Assembly: GCF_024623785.1 (NCBI RefSeq)
Contig: NZ_JANKBZ010000006.1
Coordinates: 418,356 to 482,355, forward strand
Direction: 5' to 3'
Length of the DNA stretch: 64,000 bases
Source of the DNA: Archangium lipolyticum
GTDB lineage: Bacteria; Myxococcota; Myxococcia; Myxococcales; Myxococcaceae
This document shows positions 50,862-59,463 of the stretch, one piece after another; positions within the stretch are counted from its first letter, which is position 1, and every line of letters begins with the position of its first letter. The notes under the pieces are model-generated. The model made no database searches. It was not told the DNA's origin and saw only the letters and a list, made by a program, of their open reading frames with translations. The translations under genes and the position numbers were made by a program.

Positions 50862-50907
50862 GGCCTGAAGCAGGCCGGGGGAGACAGGTTCGAGTCCTGT
50901 CTCCCCC
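50862..50907 (+). repeat. tRNA-like hairpin pair, possible tRNA remnant or attachment scar
   Basis: Two adjacent perfect hairpins are present. The first is GGCCT-GAAGC-AGGCC at 50862-50876. The second, at 50877-50907, has 12-base arms (GGGGGAGACAGG / CCTGTCTCCCCC) around the T-loop-like TTCGAGT, followed by G. The second reads as a tRNA T-arm and acceptor 3' strand, but the complementary 5' strand is directly adjacent instead of about 50 bases upstream, so it is not a functional tRNA. The gap 50467-50918 otherwise holds only the kinase tail. Confidence 0.5.
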
Positions 50908-50918
50908 GCTCCGCGTCT

Positions 50919-51788
50919 TCAGAGGATCTGGTACTGCACGACGATGTTGCCGAGATCGGTATTGGCAATCGTCGAGAAGGCGCCGTAGGTGAGGTCCAGA
51001 CAAACCGGGGGGCCAAAGCCCCCGCGGTCATTGATGGTCACCGTGACCGACCTGCCCTGGTAGGTCACCTTCACTTGGGTGCCAAATGGCAGGGAGTTGT
51101 GGGCGGCCTTGAGCGCCATTCGGTGGAAGGGCTCACCACTGGCGGTCGGCCATCCCTCGGGAATCTCGCCCTCCGCTCCGTACCAGGTCGCATTACAAGT
51201 GGCGATGGGGCCCCCCTGCGGCAAGCCAGAGATCGTCAACTCCTCCCACGGGCCCAGCGCGGCGCCATACGCGAACACCGGGCCACCCCCACCGTTCTCC
51301 GCTGACACCCAATGGCCCGTCGTCACCGTCTGCAGGCCGACGACGTCACCGTTCGTGATCACGCCGCTCCCGCTCTTCTTGACGATGCGGAACGTCTCCC
51401 AGCCGAGGCGATTCCAGCTGGCGGCGTTCAGCGTGGAGCCGCCGCCGTTCGCGGCCTGGAAATACTGACCGGTTCCCGCGCGGATGAAGATCGTGTCCCC
51501 ACTCTCGAGGGCCCCGCCGTTGATGTCATCGAGCGTGAACTTCTCCCACTCCTGCGCGATCGTCGCCGTCGCGATGACCGCGCCGCCGCCATTGTTTTGA
51601 GCGCCAACATATCGACTGCCGAGCACCGTTTTGAAGCTCACGCCGGACGTGAGCAACGCACTCGAGGAGGTCTCTGTCGTCTCGTCTTGCCCATCAGACG
51701 AACCGCTCGCCAGATCGCACCCGCTCATGAAGAACAGGATTGCGCTCGCGGCATGGAGGAGAAGCCTTGAATGTTTGCGATGGAGCAT
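50919..51788 (-). CDS. lipoprotein with beta-trefoil (fascin-like) and RlpA-type double-psi barrel domains
   Basis: 289 residues from ATG 51788. The signal ends in FFMSGC. The first half has three to four repeats of the fascin/trefoil pattern (RYVGAQNNGGGAV, QYFQAANGGGSTL, HWVSAENGGGGPV). The second half is an RlpA/expansin-like domain: CNATWYGAEGEIPEGWPTASGE, ALKAAHNSLPFGTQVKV, VTINDRGGF and CLDLTYGAF, with the catalytic-type Asp in NDRGG. Trefoils with GGG loops often bind sugars, so a secreted polysaccharide- or cell-wall-acting protein is likely. It may help in predation or biofilm. Confidence 0.8.
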   Translation of the reverse strand: MLHRKHSRLLLHAASAILFFMSGCDLASGSSDGQDETTETSSSALLTSGVSFKTVLGSRYVGAQNNGGGAVIATATIAQEWEKFTLDDINGGALESGDTIFIRAGTGQYFQAANGGGSTLNAASWNRLGWETFRIVKKSGSGVITNGDVVGLQTVTTGHWVSAENGGGGPVFAYGAALGPWEELTISGLPQGGPIATCNATWYGAEGEIPEGWPTASGEPFHRMALKAAHNSLPFGTQVKVTYQGRSVTVTINDRGGFGPPVCLDLTYGAFSTIANTDLGNIVVQYQIL

Positions 51789-51812
51789 GGAGCCTGCCTT
51801 TGATTGGACCAA

Positions 51813-52414
51813 GGTGGAATCTTGGCACCCGGCTCTAGAGGCGCTTGCAGCGATATTCGGGTCACTACCACCCGGTTTCTCTCATGCGCCGTCCCGGAGC
51901 CCGCGGCGGAGGCCCCGGCCCGGCGAACCGAGCCGGCCATTCGAATGCCGTGGCCCTGGCAACCGCGGAGGTCAAGCCGTACAGCGGACTGACGATGCTT
52001 CCGGCGGTCGTCTACCGAGCTCCCGATGCGCTCACGCCATGTCCGGGCAGTCGCCCTGATCCCATGCGTGGCCATCGAAGCGAAGCAGGACGTTGGACCC
52101 ACAGGACAAGAAGTTCCGGTCTGCCATCGCTCCGGCGTCCACGCTCGAATCGTTCGGCACGCAGTGCCTGCTCAACCTTCTGCCCAGCCAGCGCCTCACC
52201 TGGTGGGGCTGGCGTCGATGCATCTGTATTTCGTCCACGCCTACGTGATAGGAGAGGCGATTGCCGTCATTGCTGCTGTTCACCCCTGAGATACTCAAGG
52301 GCTGCACTGCGGGAAACGTCACCGTCGTTCGTCCTGCTCTACGGGTCCGGATCGAAAACGATGCTGTCGCCGTCCGGACCCGTCTCGTCGCACCTCACCT
52401 ACAAGGAGTTCCCC
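51813..52414. other. gene-free stretch between divergent secreted-protein genes
   Basis: About 600 bases without a convincing gene. Open frames exist on both strands but show no protein-like composition, except a short minus-strand piece (about 52040-52140, LLRFDGHAWDQGDCPD) that could be a relic. The right end carries the AAGGAG ribosome site of the propeller gene (52404-52409). Promoters for both flanking genes must lie here. Confidence 0.5.
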
Positions 52415-53461
52415 ATGCACCGTCTGATCGGAAAGATAGGCTTCACATTGCTCATGGCCGCTGCCGCGGCCGTGCCTTCCAAGGCCTTCGCCCAATCGTG
52501 CTCCACTTCGACCGCCTATTACGGCGAGCTGCTGCAGGTCGCGGACCTCGACGGCAACGGCACCAACGAAGCCGTCTGCAACGCTTACAGCGAGATCAAC
52601 GTGGTCAGCGGCACGACCGCGACCCGCTACCCGCTGAGCAACACCTACTGGACGCTGGCCTCCGTCATCGACGTGGACGGATCGCCAGGTGCGGAAGTCG
52701 TGCTGAAGCAGGGCAACCAGCTCACGATCATCAAGCATTACTCGCGAACCACGACCTACTTCAACATCGGCGCCACGTGGGAGATCGGCGCATTCGCCGA
52801 CGTGGACGGCATCGCCGGCAACGAGATCGCCGTCACCACCCCGACCCAGCTCCGCATCGTGTACGCGCGGACCGGATCCATCACCGATCATTACGTGGGC
52901 ACGGCCTTCCGGGTGGCCACCGGCGCGGTCTCGGATATGGACAGCAACGCAGGCAAGGAAATCCCGTTGGAGGCGGGCAGCAACCTGATGATCTACGGCC
53001 GGAGTGGCGGACTGCGCAGCTTCTACATCGGCGGCACCAACTGGAAGGTCTGCACCGAGATCGCGAACTGTGCCAGCGACATGAACGGCGTGACCGGCGC
53101 CGAACTGCTGATCGCGCTGCCGAGCGAAGTGCGGATCGTGTCGCTGCAATCGGGGACGATCAACAGCTATTGGATCGGCAGCCAGTACGCGACGCTGCGC
53201 GACGGTGTGCGCGACTTCGACGGCGTCGCCGGCAACGAAATCGCGATGGCCCAGGGCGGCAACGGCAATCTGCTGATCCTGCGTCCACGCGCCGGCTACC
53301 TGCAGACCATCAACGGCGCCGGCACCTTCGGCAGTTCGTGGACGCTCGTCGGCTACGTCAATCTTGATGGCGTGGCTGGTGACGAGATCCGGGTCCGCTC
53401 CAACACCAACAACCGCATTTACCGCGTCTACCCGCTTTCGGGCACGGTCAGCGCGGAGTAA
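52415..53461 (+). CDS. secreted seven-repeat FG-GAP/VCBS-like propeller protein
   Basis: 348 residues from ATG 52415, with AAGGAG five bases upstream. A signal peptide (about 1-27, ending AFAQ) precedes seven repeats of about 42-46 residues. Each is centred on an acidic calcium-loop-like motif: DLDGNGTNE, DVDGSPGAE, DVDGIAGNE, DMDSNAGKE, DMNGVTGAE, DFDGVAGNE and NLDGVAGDE. Seven such blades would close a complete beta-propeller, as in integrin-alpha-like and bacterial FG-GAP proteins. Two Cys in repeat 5 (CTEIANC) could form a disulphide. No catalytic domain is attached; binding of surface polymer or protein is the likely job. Confidence 0.78.
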   Translation: MHRLIGKIGFTLLMAAAAAVPSKAFAQSCSTSTAYYGELLQVADLDGNGTNEAVCNAYSEINVVSGTTATRYPLSNTYWTLASVIDVDGSPGAEVVLKQGNQLTIIKHYSRTTTYFNIGATWEIGAFADVDGIAGNEIAVTTPTQLRIVYARTGSITDHYVGTAFRVATGAVSDMDSNAGKEIPLEAGSNLMIYGRSGGLRSFYIGGTNWKVCTEIANCASDMNGVTGAELLIALPSEVRIVSLQSGTINSYWIGSQYATLRDGVRDFDGVAGNEIAMAQGGNGNLLILRPRAGYLQTINGAGTFGSSWTLVGYVNLDGVAGDEIRVRSNTNNRIYRVYPLSGTVSAE

Positions 53462-53646
53462 TAACCGGATCTGCCATGAAACGGCTCGCGGCTGCGAGCG
53501 CACCGGCGCCGCGAGCGGGCTCGAGCGCGGGGAAGGTGCGCGGCCGCTGACTGCTTGGGCCGCCGCCTCAGGCAAGGAGACGACGGGTCGAGGTCGGGTA
53601 GCGGAACACGCGTCGTCTGACACCCTGCCGCTTCTTTTGTATTCGC

Positions 53647-53694
53647 GTTACGCCCGTAACTCGTATGCTCCGGGGAGCATGAGCTCCCGGGAGC
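53647..53694 (+). promoter_or_regulatory. three successive dyads before the ankyrin-SUKH gene
   Basis: GTTACG-CC-CGTAAC (53647-53660), ATGCTC-CGGG-GAGCAT (53665-53680) and the perfect palindrome GCTCCCGGGAGC (53683-53694) lie head to tail within 54 bases of ATG 53701. They could be operators or RNA hairpins that hide the ribosome site, which overlaps the last dyad (GGGAG). Confidence 0.45.
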
Positions 53695-53700
53695 ACCTTC

Positions 53701-54921
53701 ATGTCAGGCAAGAAGGCATCGAAGCTGAACTCGGACCTGGTCGCGGCCATCGAAGGCACGGACGCCGAGGCGGTGGCGAAGCTGCTGGCCGCCGGCGCCG
53801 ATCCCAACTCCCGCAGCAGTGATGACGCGCCGGTTCTGCTGCTGGCGGCCTCCGAGGAGGAACTCGAGCTCGTGGAGCTGCTGCTCGGCGCGGGCGCGGA
53901 GGTCGATGCGGTCGACGCGCTCGGGATGTCGCCTCTGATGTATGCCGTCCTGTCTGGGAACGTCGAGGTGGCGGAGCGGCTGATTGCCAGCGGCGCCGAC
54001 GTCAACCATCAGTGCGACGACGACCTGGGCAACACCGTGCTGACGCTGGCGCTGGACAAGAACGAGCTCCCGGACGAGCCCTCCGCGGCCATGGTGGAGA
54101 AGCTCCTCCGCGCGGGGGCGAATCCGAACACCCCCAACGCGGCCGGCTGGCCTCCGCTCCACCGCGCGGCCAGCTTTCCGGACCTCTCCCTCATCGAGCA
54201 GCTGCTCGCGGCCGGAGCGGACGTCAAGACGCCGAGGTCGAGCGGGTATTACACCATCGACACCGCGCATGCCCATGGCCAGCACGAGGTGGTGAAGCGC
54301 CTGCTCGCGGCCGGAAGTCCCTCGCTGGAGGAGACGGCGACCGCGCGGATGACGGAGGTCTGGACGCGCATCGAGGCGTGGTACGCGGAGCACTGCGCGC
54401 CGTACGCCGAGGCCTCGCGGAAGGCCCAGCGCGCGGCACCGGAGGAGCTCGCCGCCCTGGAGCAGGCCCTCGGAACCGGGCTGCCCCCGGACCTCCGTGC
54501 CTTCCTGCTGCGCTTCGGAGGTGGTGGAGCGCATCCGCCCGGGGACGCAGGCGTCTTCGAATACTCCGGCATGAGCGTGGACCTCATCCTGTCGCAGTGG
54601 AAGGGGCTGGCGGAGCTCCGGAAGCAAGGCGCCTTCGAGAAGGCCACGCCTCACGAGCTGCCCGAGTCGGACCAGGCCCTGCAGTGGACATGGTGGCACC
54701 CCGGCTGGGTTCCCTTCGCCCGCGACAGCGGGGGCAACCTGTACTGTGTGGACCTGGCGCCCGGCCCCGAGGGAACCCGTGGGCAGGTGTTCAAGTGGGA
54801 GAGCCACGACGGGCCCCTCCCGCCCATCCGGGAATCACTCCAGGATTTCTTCGAGGGGTACCTGGAACAGCTCGAGGAGGGGAGGTTCACCTTCGACGGT
54901 GAAACCCTGTTCCGCGACTGA
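53701..54921 (+). CDS. ankyrin-repeat protein with C-terminal SMI1/KNR4 (SUKH) domain
   Basis: 406 residues. Five ankyrin repeats occupy about 10-210 (AEAVAKLLAAGADPN, LELVELLLGAGAEVD, VEVAERLIASGADVN, MVEKLLRAGANPN, LIEQLLAAGADVK). Residues about 225-400 have the SUKH pattern: ELAALEQALGTGLPPDLRAFLLRFGGG near the start, HPGWVPFARDSGGNLYCVDLAPG in the middle and LQDFFEGYLEQLEEG at the end. SUKH proteins are common immunity proteins against polymorphic toxins, and ankyrin arrays also serve that role. No toxin gene is adjacent. It has no signal peptide and is cytoplasmic. Confidence 0.85.
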   Translation: MSGKKASKLNSDLVAAIEGTDAEAVAKLLAAGADPNSRSSDDAPVLLLAASEEELELVELLLGAGAEVDAVDALGMSPLMYAVLSGNVEVAERLIASGADVNHQCDDDLGNTVLTLALDKNELPDEPSAAMVEKLLRAGANPNTPNAAGWPPLHRAASFPDLSLIEQLLAAGADVKTPRSSGYYTIDTAHAHGQHEVVKRLLAAGSPSLEETATARMTEVWTRIEAWYAEHCAPYAEASRKAQRAAPEELAALEQALGTGLPPDLRAFLLRFGGGGAHPPGDAGVFEYSGMSVDLILSQWKGLAELRKQGAFEKATPHELPESDQALQWTWWHPGWVPFARDSGGNLYCVDLAPGPEGTRGQVFKWESHDGPLPPIRESLQDFFEGYLEQLEEGRFTFDGETLFRD

Positions 54922-55005
54922 GACCCCGTAACGGCCTCCCGCGCCTCCTCCCATTGTTCCATGGGTAGCGTTGCCGCACACTCCGCCGCCAGCCGGACTG
55001 TCTCT

Positions 55006-56232
55006 TCAGCGGCGTTTCGTCGTGCGAAGCGGGCGCGGTCGCCTCCACAGCACCCAGGGGCCCAGGAGCATCGGGAGCATCGGGAGCATCGCGAAGCCTC
55101 CCGTGGCCGAGCACCCCAGGTCCGTTGTCCAGGGGCCCGCCGCCTCATCGCCATCCGGCGTCTCCCCCGGGCCGCCTGTTCCGTCCACCGTGAGCGTGGC
55201 CGGCAGGAAGTCCGGATGGGACGCTCGCAGCATGGCCTTTCCACTGGCTCCGCTCGGGCGGAAGTACACCCGGCGCTCCGTGGTCCTCGCGGGAAGGCGC
55301 ACCGACTCCACCGAATCCTTGCAACCTCTGTCCGTGTGGAAGCTCCCGCTCCCCGCCGGCACGCCGAGCGTCACGGGCACCTCGTACGGCGCGGGCGCGA
55401 GCGCATCCCCGGAGGAGGCCCTCAGCGACACCTCCACCGCGATGCAGCCGGACCTCGCCTCCTCCGGCAGCCGCAGCTCCAGGTGGCTGGCCATGGGCGC
55501 GGCACTCACCCGCACATCATCCACGTCGATGGAGCCGACGAAGCTCCCGGTGTCCGTCCACGGCTCGCCCACCCGGAGCTGTTCCAACTGGTAGTCCGCG
55601 TCCTGCCAGTCCATCCCCGAGAGGGAGGCGACCTCGACGCCGTCCAGCCAGAGCCAGGCCTGTCCAGCAGGGCTTCCCAGCCCTCGGGCACCGAACTCGA
55701 CCAGGTACCAGCGGTCTTCCCGCACCGGCTCCGTTGTCGGCGTCCGCCGGCTGACGTACTGCCGGCCCGAGCCGTTCCTCACGGCCAGCTCCCAGACGGG
55801 GTCCTGCCGGGCGATGCGCAGCTCCACCTGCACCGGCAGGGCCTGGACGAGCACCACATCCCCAGACGTGCTGACCGAGCGAAGGCGCAGCCACGTCCGG
55901 AAGAAGAACGACGACGTCAGGGAGGGCCGTGCCACATCGGCGCTCGCCTGGAAGGCCGTGGTGCTGGAGCGATCGGTCAGCAGCAGTCCATACAGCCCCC
56001 GGTGCGCGGCGGCCACGTCGCTGGCGAGGCTGTTGGGGCTGCTGATGGGAGTCTCATCCCAGCGGCCCGGGGGGGAATCCGACGAGCGCAGGGTTCCCGT
56101 CTCGAAGTCATCCGAGAACCAGTCGGCGGCGGCGCTCGGCACCGGCACCAGGAGCATGAAGCCCCCCAGTACGGTGCCCAGCACCTTCCGTGTAGCCCTT
56201 CCCGTGAGCATCCTGGCGAAGTGTAGCAGCAT
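55006..56232 (-). CDS. MYXO-CTERM surface protein with concanavalin-like domain
   Basis: 408 residues. An N-terminal signal peptide (about 1-36) precedes a beta-sandwich resembling laminin-G/concanavalin-type lectin domains: WFSDDFETGTLRSS at the start, RWYLVEFGARGLG and VGSIDVDDVRVSAAP at the end. A second beta-domain (about 240-345) follows. The C-terminus is a sorting tail: GCSATGG, a hydrophobic helix and the basic cluster RRPRPLRTTKRR. This is the MYXO-CTERM layout in which the Cys is processed for surface display. No catalytic residues are identified. Confidence 0.82.
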   Translation of the reverse strand: MLLHFARMLTGRATRKVLGTVLGGFMLLVPVPSAAADWFSDDFETGTLRSSDSPPGRWDETPISSPNSLASDVAAAHRGLYGLLLTDRSSTTAFQASADVARPSLTSSFFFRTWLRLRSVSTSGDVVLVQALPVQVELRIARQDPVWELAVRNGSGRQYVSRRTPTTEPVREDRWYLVEFGARGLGSPAGQAWLWLDGVEVASLSGMDWQDADYQLEQLRVGEPWTDTGSFVGSIDVDDVRVSAAPMASHLELRLPEEARSGCIAVEVSLRASSGDALAPAPYEVPVTLGVPAGSGSFHTDRGCKDSVESVRLPARTTERRVYFRPSGASGKAMLRASHPDFLPATLTVDGTGGPGETPDGDEAAGPWTTDLGCSATGGFAMLPMLPMLLGPWVLWRRPRPLRTTKRR

Positions 56233-56262
56233 GGTTCACGGCAAGGGCGTGCGCGGGAGCGC

Positions 56263-57738
56263 CTAGCGGAGTACCGTGAGGTCCACGCGGTCCGCGGTGA
56301 TGACGTAGCCGGACGAGCTGGCGTTCTTGCGGCCGGAGACGGTGACCTTGAGGGTGTGGGAGCCCGCGCTCAGCACGGGGCTGGTCCACAGCAGCTTCTG
56401 CTCCTGGCGGGTGGCGGAGTAGAAGTCCACGTCCACCGCCGTGCCATTGTCCACCGACACCGAGGCGATGCCGTGGTGCGAGGCCACCGAGCCATACAGC
56501 CTGGCCTGCGTGCCGGAGAAGCGCACCACATAGGAGGAGCCCGTGGTGCTCGAGTAGTGGTCATCGCTCTGGAACTTGCCGGTGCCGGTGCCCGCCTCCC
56601 AGGTGCCGGTGTACTCGAACTGCTCCTGGCCCGTGCCCACCACGCTGTCATTGAGCTGCACCGTGTCTCCCGTGGGGGGCGGCGGCACCGACGCCAGCGG
56701 ATAGTCGCGGATCATCGGGAGCATCGGATCGTTCGGCCCGAAGTTGAGCTCGCAGCCGGTGACGTTCGTCGCCTGCCACGTCCACACGAAGACGCCCGCC
56801 GCGCCGCCCGCCAGGTACTGCTGGAACTTCTGGCGCATGGCGTCCCGGCGCTGGGTGCGGTTGGTCCGGCAGCCGCTGTCGGCGGCGTTGATGCCCGTCT
56901 CGCCGACGATGAGCGGCTTGTTCAGCGCGTTCATCGCGTTGATGGCGGGCGCGAAGTGCGGCGAGACGATGGTGTTGCCGTTGTTGTAGTCGTAGTCGTA
57001 CTCGTGGAGGCTGCCCACGTCCACGTTCGGCACGTCGTGGATGAACTGGAAGCCAGCCTGTCCCCCATACGCCCACGGCGCCCACGAGCCCGAGCTGATC
57101 AGGTGGTTCGGATCGATCTGCTTGATGGTCGTGCTGACGTCGTTGAAGAAGGCCTTCAGCGTGGTGTTGTCGGTGTCACCCGGCTCGTTGATGAGCTCCC
57201 ACATGCCCACGGCCGGTGAGTTCGCGAAGCGGGTCACCACTTGCTTCACCCACGGCACGTAGTTGGTCTTGTACCCGCTGGAGTACCAGGAGCTCTGCTT
57301 GCCGCTGCCGTCCGAGCCGTTGTAGCCGTCCCATTCGCCGCAGTAGCTGCGCCCGTCGGCCAGCGTGAGGATCAGCTTCTGGTTGTACTTCTCGGCCGCC
57401 GCCACCACCCGCTCGAGGTTGGCCATGCCCTGGGGCTTGAACGCCCAGGCGCGGGTGAGGCCGTTGGCCCGCAGCCCGGCGAAGAACGCGTCCAGCTGCG
57501 CGTCGTTGGGCGCCGCGCCACAGCCCGTCAGCGGGAAGGCGTTCACGCCCACCATCTGGTACGGCGCGCCGTTCAGGTACAGCTGCTTGCCCTGGCGGTA
57601 GAGGAAGTTGGCCGGAGCCAGCGAGCCCGTTTCGGTGAGAAGGCCCTCCTCGCTCTCCTCCAGGGGTGCGTTGCACGCGGCCAGGAGGAACAGCACGAGG
57701 AGTCCACGGAGTCGATGAAGGAAGGGGGAGGGATGCAT
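56263..57738 (-). CDS. GH5-like secreted glycosidase (mannanase/cellulase type) with C-terminal carbohydrate-binding-like domain
   Basis: 491 residues from ATG 57738. A lipobox FLLAAC marks a lipoprotein. The TIM barrel (about 30-365) shows the family-5 acid/base in MWELINEPGD and the nucleophile Glu in LIVGETGINA. ITSSG-like elements (NHLISSGSW) and an aromatic platform (WTWQATN) complete the active site. The last about 120 residues form a beta-sandwich (GTGQEQFEYTGTWEAG; YVVRFSGTQARLYG) like carbohydrate-binding modules. The substrate is probably beta-mannan or beta-glucan. It is leftward, just after the MYXO-CTERM gene's promoter side, 30 bases apart, perhaps co-regulated. Confidence 0.85.
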   Translation of the reverse strand: MHPSPFLHRLRGLLVLFLLAACNAPLEESEEGLLTETGSLAPANFLYRQGKQLYLNGAPYQMVGVNAFPLTGCGAAPNDAQLDAFFAGLRANGLTRAWAFKPQGMANLERVVAAAEKYNQKLILTLADGRSYCGEWDGYNGSDGSGKQSSWYSSGYKTNYVPWVKQVVTRFANSPAVGMWELINEPGDTDNTTLKAFFNDVSTTIKQIDPNHLISSGSWAPWAYGGQAGFQFIHDVPNVDVGSLHEYDYDYNNGNTIVSPHFAPAINAMNALNKPLIVGETGINAADSGCRTNRTQRRDAMRQKFQQYLAGGAAGVFVWTWQATNVTGCELNFGPNDPMLPMIRDYPLASVPPPPTGDTVQLNDSVVGTGQEQFEYTGTWEAGTGTGKFQSDDHYSSTTGSSYVVRFSGTQARLYGSVASHHGIASVSVDNGTAVDVDFYSATRQEQKLLWTSPVLSAGSHTLKVTVSGRKNASSSGYVITADRVDLTVLR

Positions 57739-57848
57739 GCGTTGCTCTCGGATGAGGAAGGGGACCTCGCGGTCTTGCGCAGGCCCAGAGCAACGGCAGT
57801 GCCATCCTGGCGCTCCAGGAATTTCGATGATTTGCGGTGTTTCCTGTC

Positions 57849-57880
57849 CAGGTCCTGTCCTCTCCACAGGACAGGACCTG
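57849..57880. promoter_or_regulatory. perfect 12-base inverted repeat upstream of the glycosidase gene
   Basis: CAGGTCCTGTCC (57849-57860) and GGACAGGACCTG (57869-57880) are exact inverse complements around 8 bases. A further GGACAGGTC occurs at 57892-57900. The position, about 110 bases before the glycosidase start, suits an operator; as RNA it would be a strong hairpin. Confidence 0.5.
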
Positions 57881-57912
57881 TTCACTCGAGTGGACAGGTC
57901 GGTCCAAGCCCC

Positions 57913-58093
57913 TCAGAACCGCGCGGCCAGTCCTCCGAGGAAGCCGCCTCGGGGCGTGGTGCCCACCCCGGGCATCAAGTGGAGGCCCGCGAGGGGCTGT
58001 GCCCAGCTCGCTCGCCTCCGCCAGCAGCGTGGCGAGGTTGTCCCTCACCGCCGCATACAACACGGTTCCCTCCGGCCGCCTCCTCCGGTACTC
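57913..58093 (-). pseudogene. composite of gene fragments: IS91 N-terminal piece and outer-membrane-protein tail
   Basis: On the minus strand, from about 58093, the translation [19 protein letters not shown] and ATLLAEASE matches the start of IS91-type transposases. From about 58020 a second frame encodes [15 protein letters not shown] then FLGGLAARF and a stop at 57913. Its terminal Phe is typical of outer-membrane beta-barrels. Neither has a start or a complete domain, so this is a patchwork of relics. Confidence 0.45.
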
Positions 58094-58199
58094 CTACCCA
58101 TACGTCCCCACCAGCCCCTCCCCAGCTACACCTCGCCAGGGCACACGCTACCGCCAGGCTCCCACAAGACTCCGCCAGGCCCGCTCTGGGAGTGCCAGG

Positions 58200-58226
58200 C
58201 GGCGGGTTCGATTCCCGCCGCCTCCA
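58200..58226 (+). repeat. tRNA/tmRNA 3'-end fragment, candidate attachment-site core (copy B)
   Basis: The 27 bases are identical to 48445-48471 but in inverted orientation. They are followed by CTTTTTT, like the natural terminator of a small RNA gene. The integrase gene ends 16 bases to the right, which is the standard position for an element's attachment site. No tRNA or tmRNA body precedes it within 300 bases. Confidence 0.7.
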
Positions 58227-58242
58227 CTTTTTTACGCCGTGC

Positions 58243-59463
58243 TTACGGGTGGTTGGCAGCTTCCTCCATCCGTGTTGCACGTATGTCGCACGCGGGCGCA
58301 GACGGCCGGTCGAGAACCCCGACCGCCTCTCTGCGCGTGTCCGGGCTCAGGTGGGCGTAACGCTCCGTCATGTCGATGGTCGCGTGCCCCATCAGCTCCT
58401 TGATGACCGTCAGCGGTATCCCCCTCATGGCGAGGTGGCTGCCGTAGGTGTGCCGCAGGTCGTGCCAACCGATGCGGCCCTGCTCGCGCGTGATGCCCGC
58501 CCGCTGGAGGGCCCGGCGCAGCGGCAGCTTGAGCAGCCCGTCAGTAAGCGGCCGACCGTCCTCCTGACAGAACACGTAAGGACCGCGCAGGTGCCGATGT
58601 CCCTTGAGTGCGTCCACTGCCGAGCCGGGCAGTTCCACGGTTCGCTCGCGTCCACCCTTGGGCAAGCCCGAGACCCCGCGCCAGATGGTACGGCGGACGT
58701 GCAGCTTGCCGCGCTGGAAGTCCACGTCGCCCTACTGGAGCCCGATCAACTCCCCTTGCCGCAGCCCCGCCTTGAGCGCCACCAGAAGCAGCGCTCGCCA
58801 TTGCGGCTCGGCGGCGTTGCTCAGGCGCTCGGCCTCCTCGAAGGTGAGGAAATCAAAGGGTGGCTTCGGCAGCTTGGCGAAGAGCCTCACGCGCGGGGCC
58901 TGCTCGATGACCCGCTGTTCTTCCGCGACCGCCAGCAGCTTGCTCAGCACCGTCAACACGTTGTTGATGGTTTTGAGGCTCAGCGGCTTCGGCTCCTCGC
59001 CGCTGCGCTTGCGGAGAGCTGCCCGCGTGGGGGCTTCCTTCCGGGCGCGCGCTGCCGACTTCTTCTTGCGCATGACAGCCTTGAAATCCTCTATCTCCGC
59101 CGGGCCAATGGCAGCCAGCGCCATTTCACCGAAAAACGGCAGGATGTGAGCCTCTAGGATTTGGCTCTTGCTGACGACGCTGGAGTGCTTGTTGTTGTTC
59201 TCGCTGTAGGTCAGGAAGCGCGGGGCAAACTCCGCCAACGTCATAGGGCGCTCCCCGTCGTTGTTCTCCTTTCCGAAGGTTCCATTGAGGAGGGAGGCGC
59301 GCAATTCGCGCTCGTACTGCTCGGCCCCCCGGCGCGTCTGCACAGGCGAGAACTTCACGACTCGCTGTCGCCGTCCGTCCGGGTGGTGGAACATGAAGTC
59401 CACTTGCCAAGCCTCCTCGACCTTCCCTGCTTTGTTCTGCCACTTCCGCAATCTGACGCTCAT
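58243..59463 (-). pseudogene. tyrosine (phage-type) integrase interrupted by an in-frame amber codon
   Basis: The gene has 407 codons from ATG 59463. The N-terminal arm-binding and core-binding domains (about 1-190) are followed by the catalytic domain with Arg in KAGLRQGELIGLQ, then TAG at 58732-58734, then GDVDFQRGKL in the same frame. H-x-L-R-H-like WHDLRHTYGSHLA and [16 protein letters not shown] (last His and Tyr) come after. In relatives the stop position is usually Trp (G-L-Q-W-x-D-V-D), and TGG to TAG is one base. Everything else looks intact, so inactivation is recent, or the codon is sometimes suppressed. The excisionase-like gene overlaps its start. Confidence 0.85.

Noticed and set aside
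50862..50907. Intact tRNA gene
   Set aside because: The T-arm and acceptor 3' strand are present but the D- and anticodon arms are missing and the 5' acceptor strand abuts the T-arm.
57176..58063. A 295-codon leftward frame upstream of and overlapping the glycosidase gene
   Set aside because: Its first codons are IS91-like, but the rest is an out-of-frame reading of the glycosidase gene.
58200..58226. Complete tmRNA (ssrA) gene
   Set aside because: Only the 3' 27 bases fit; no tag-peptide frame or 5' end is found within 300 bases on the same strand at either copy.
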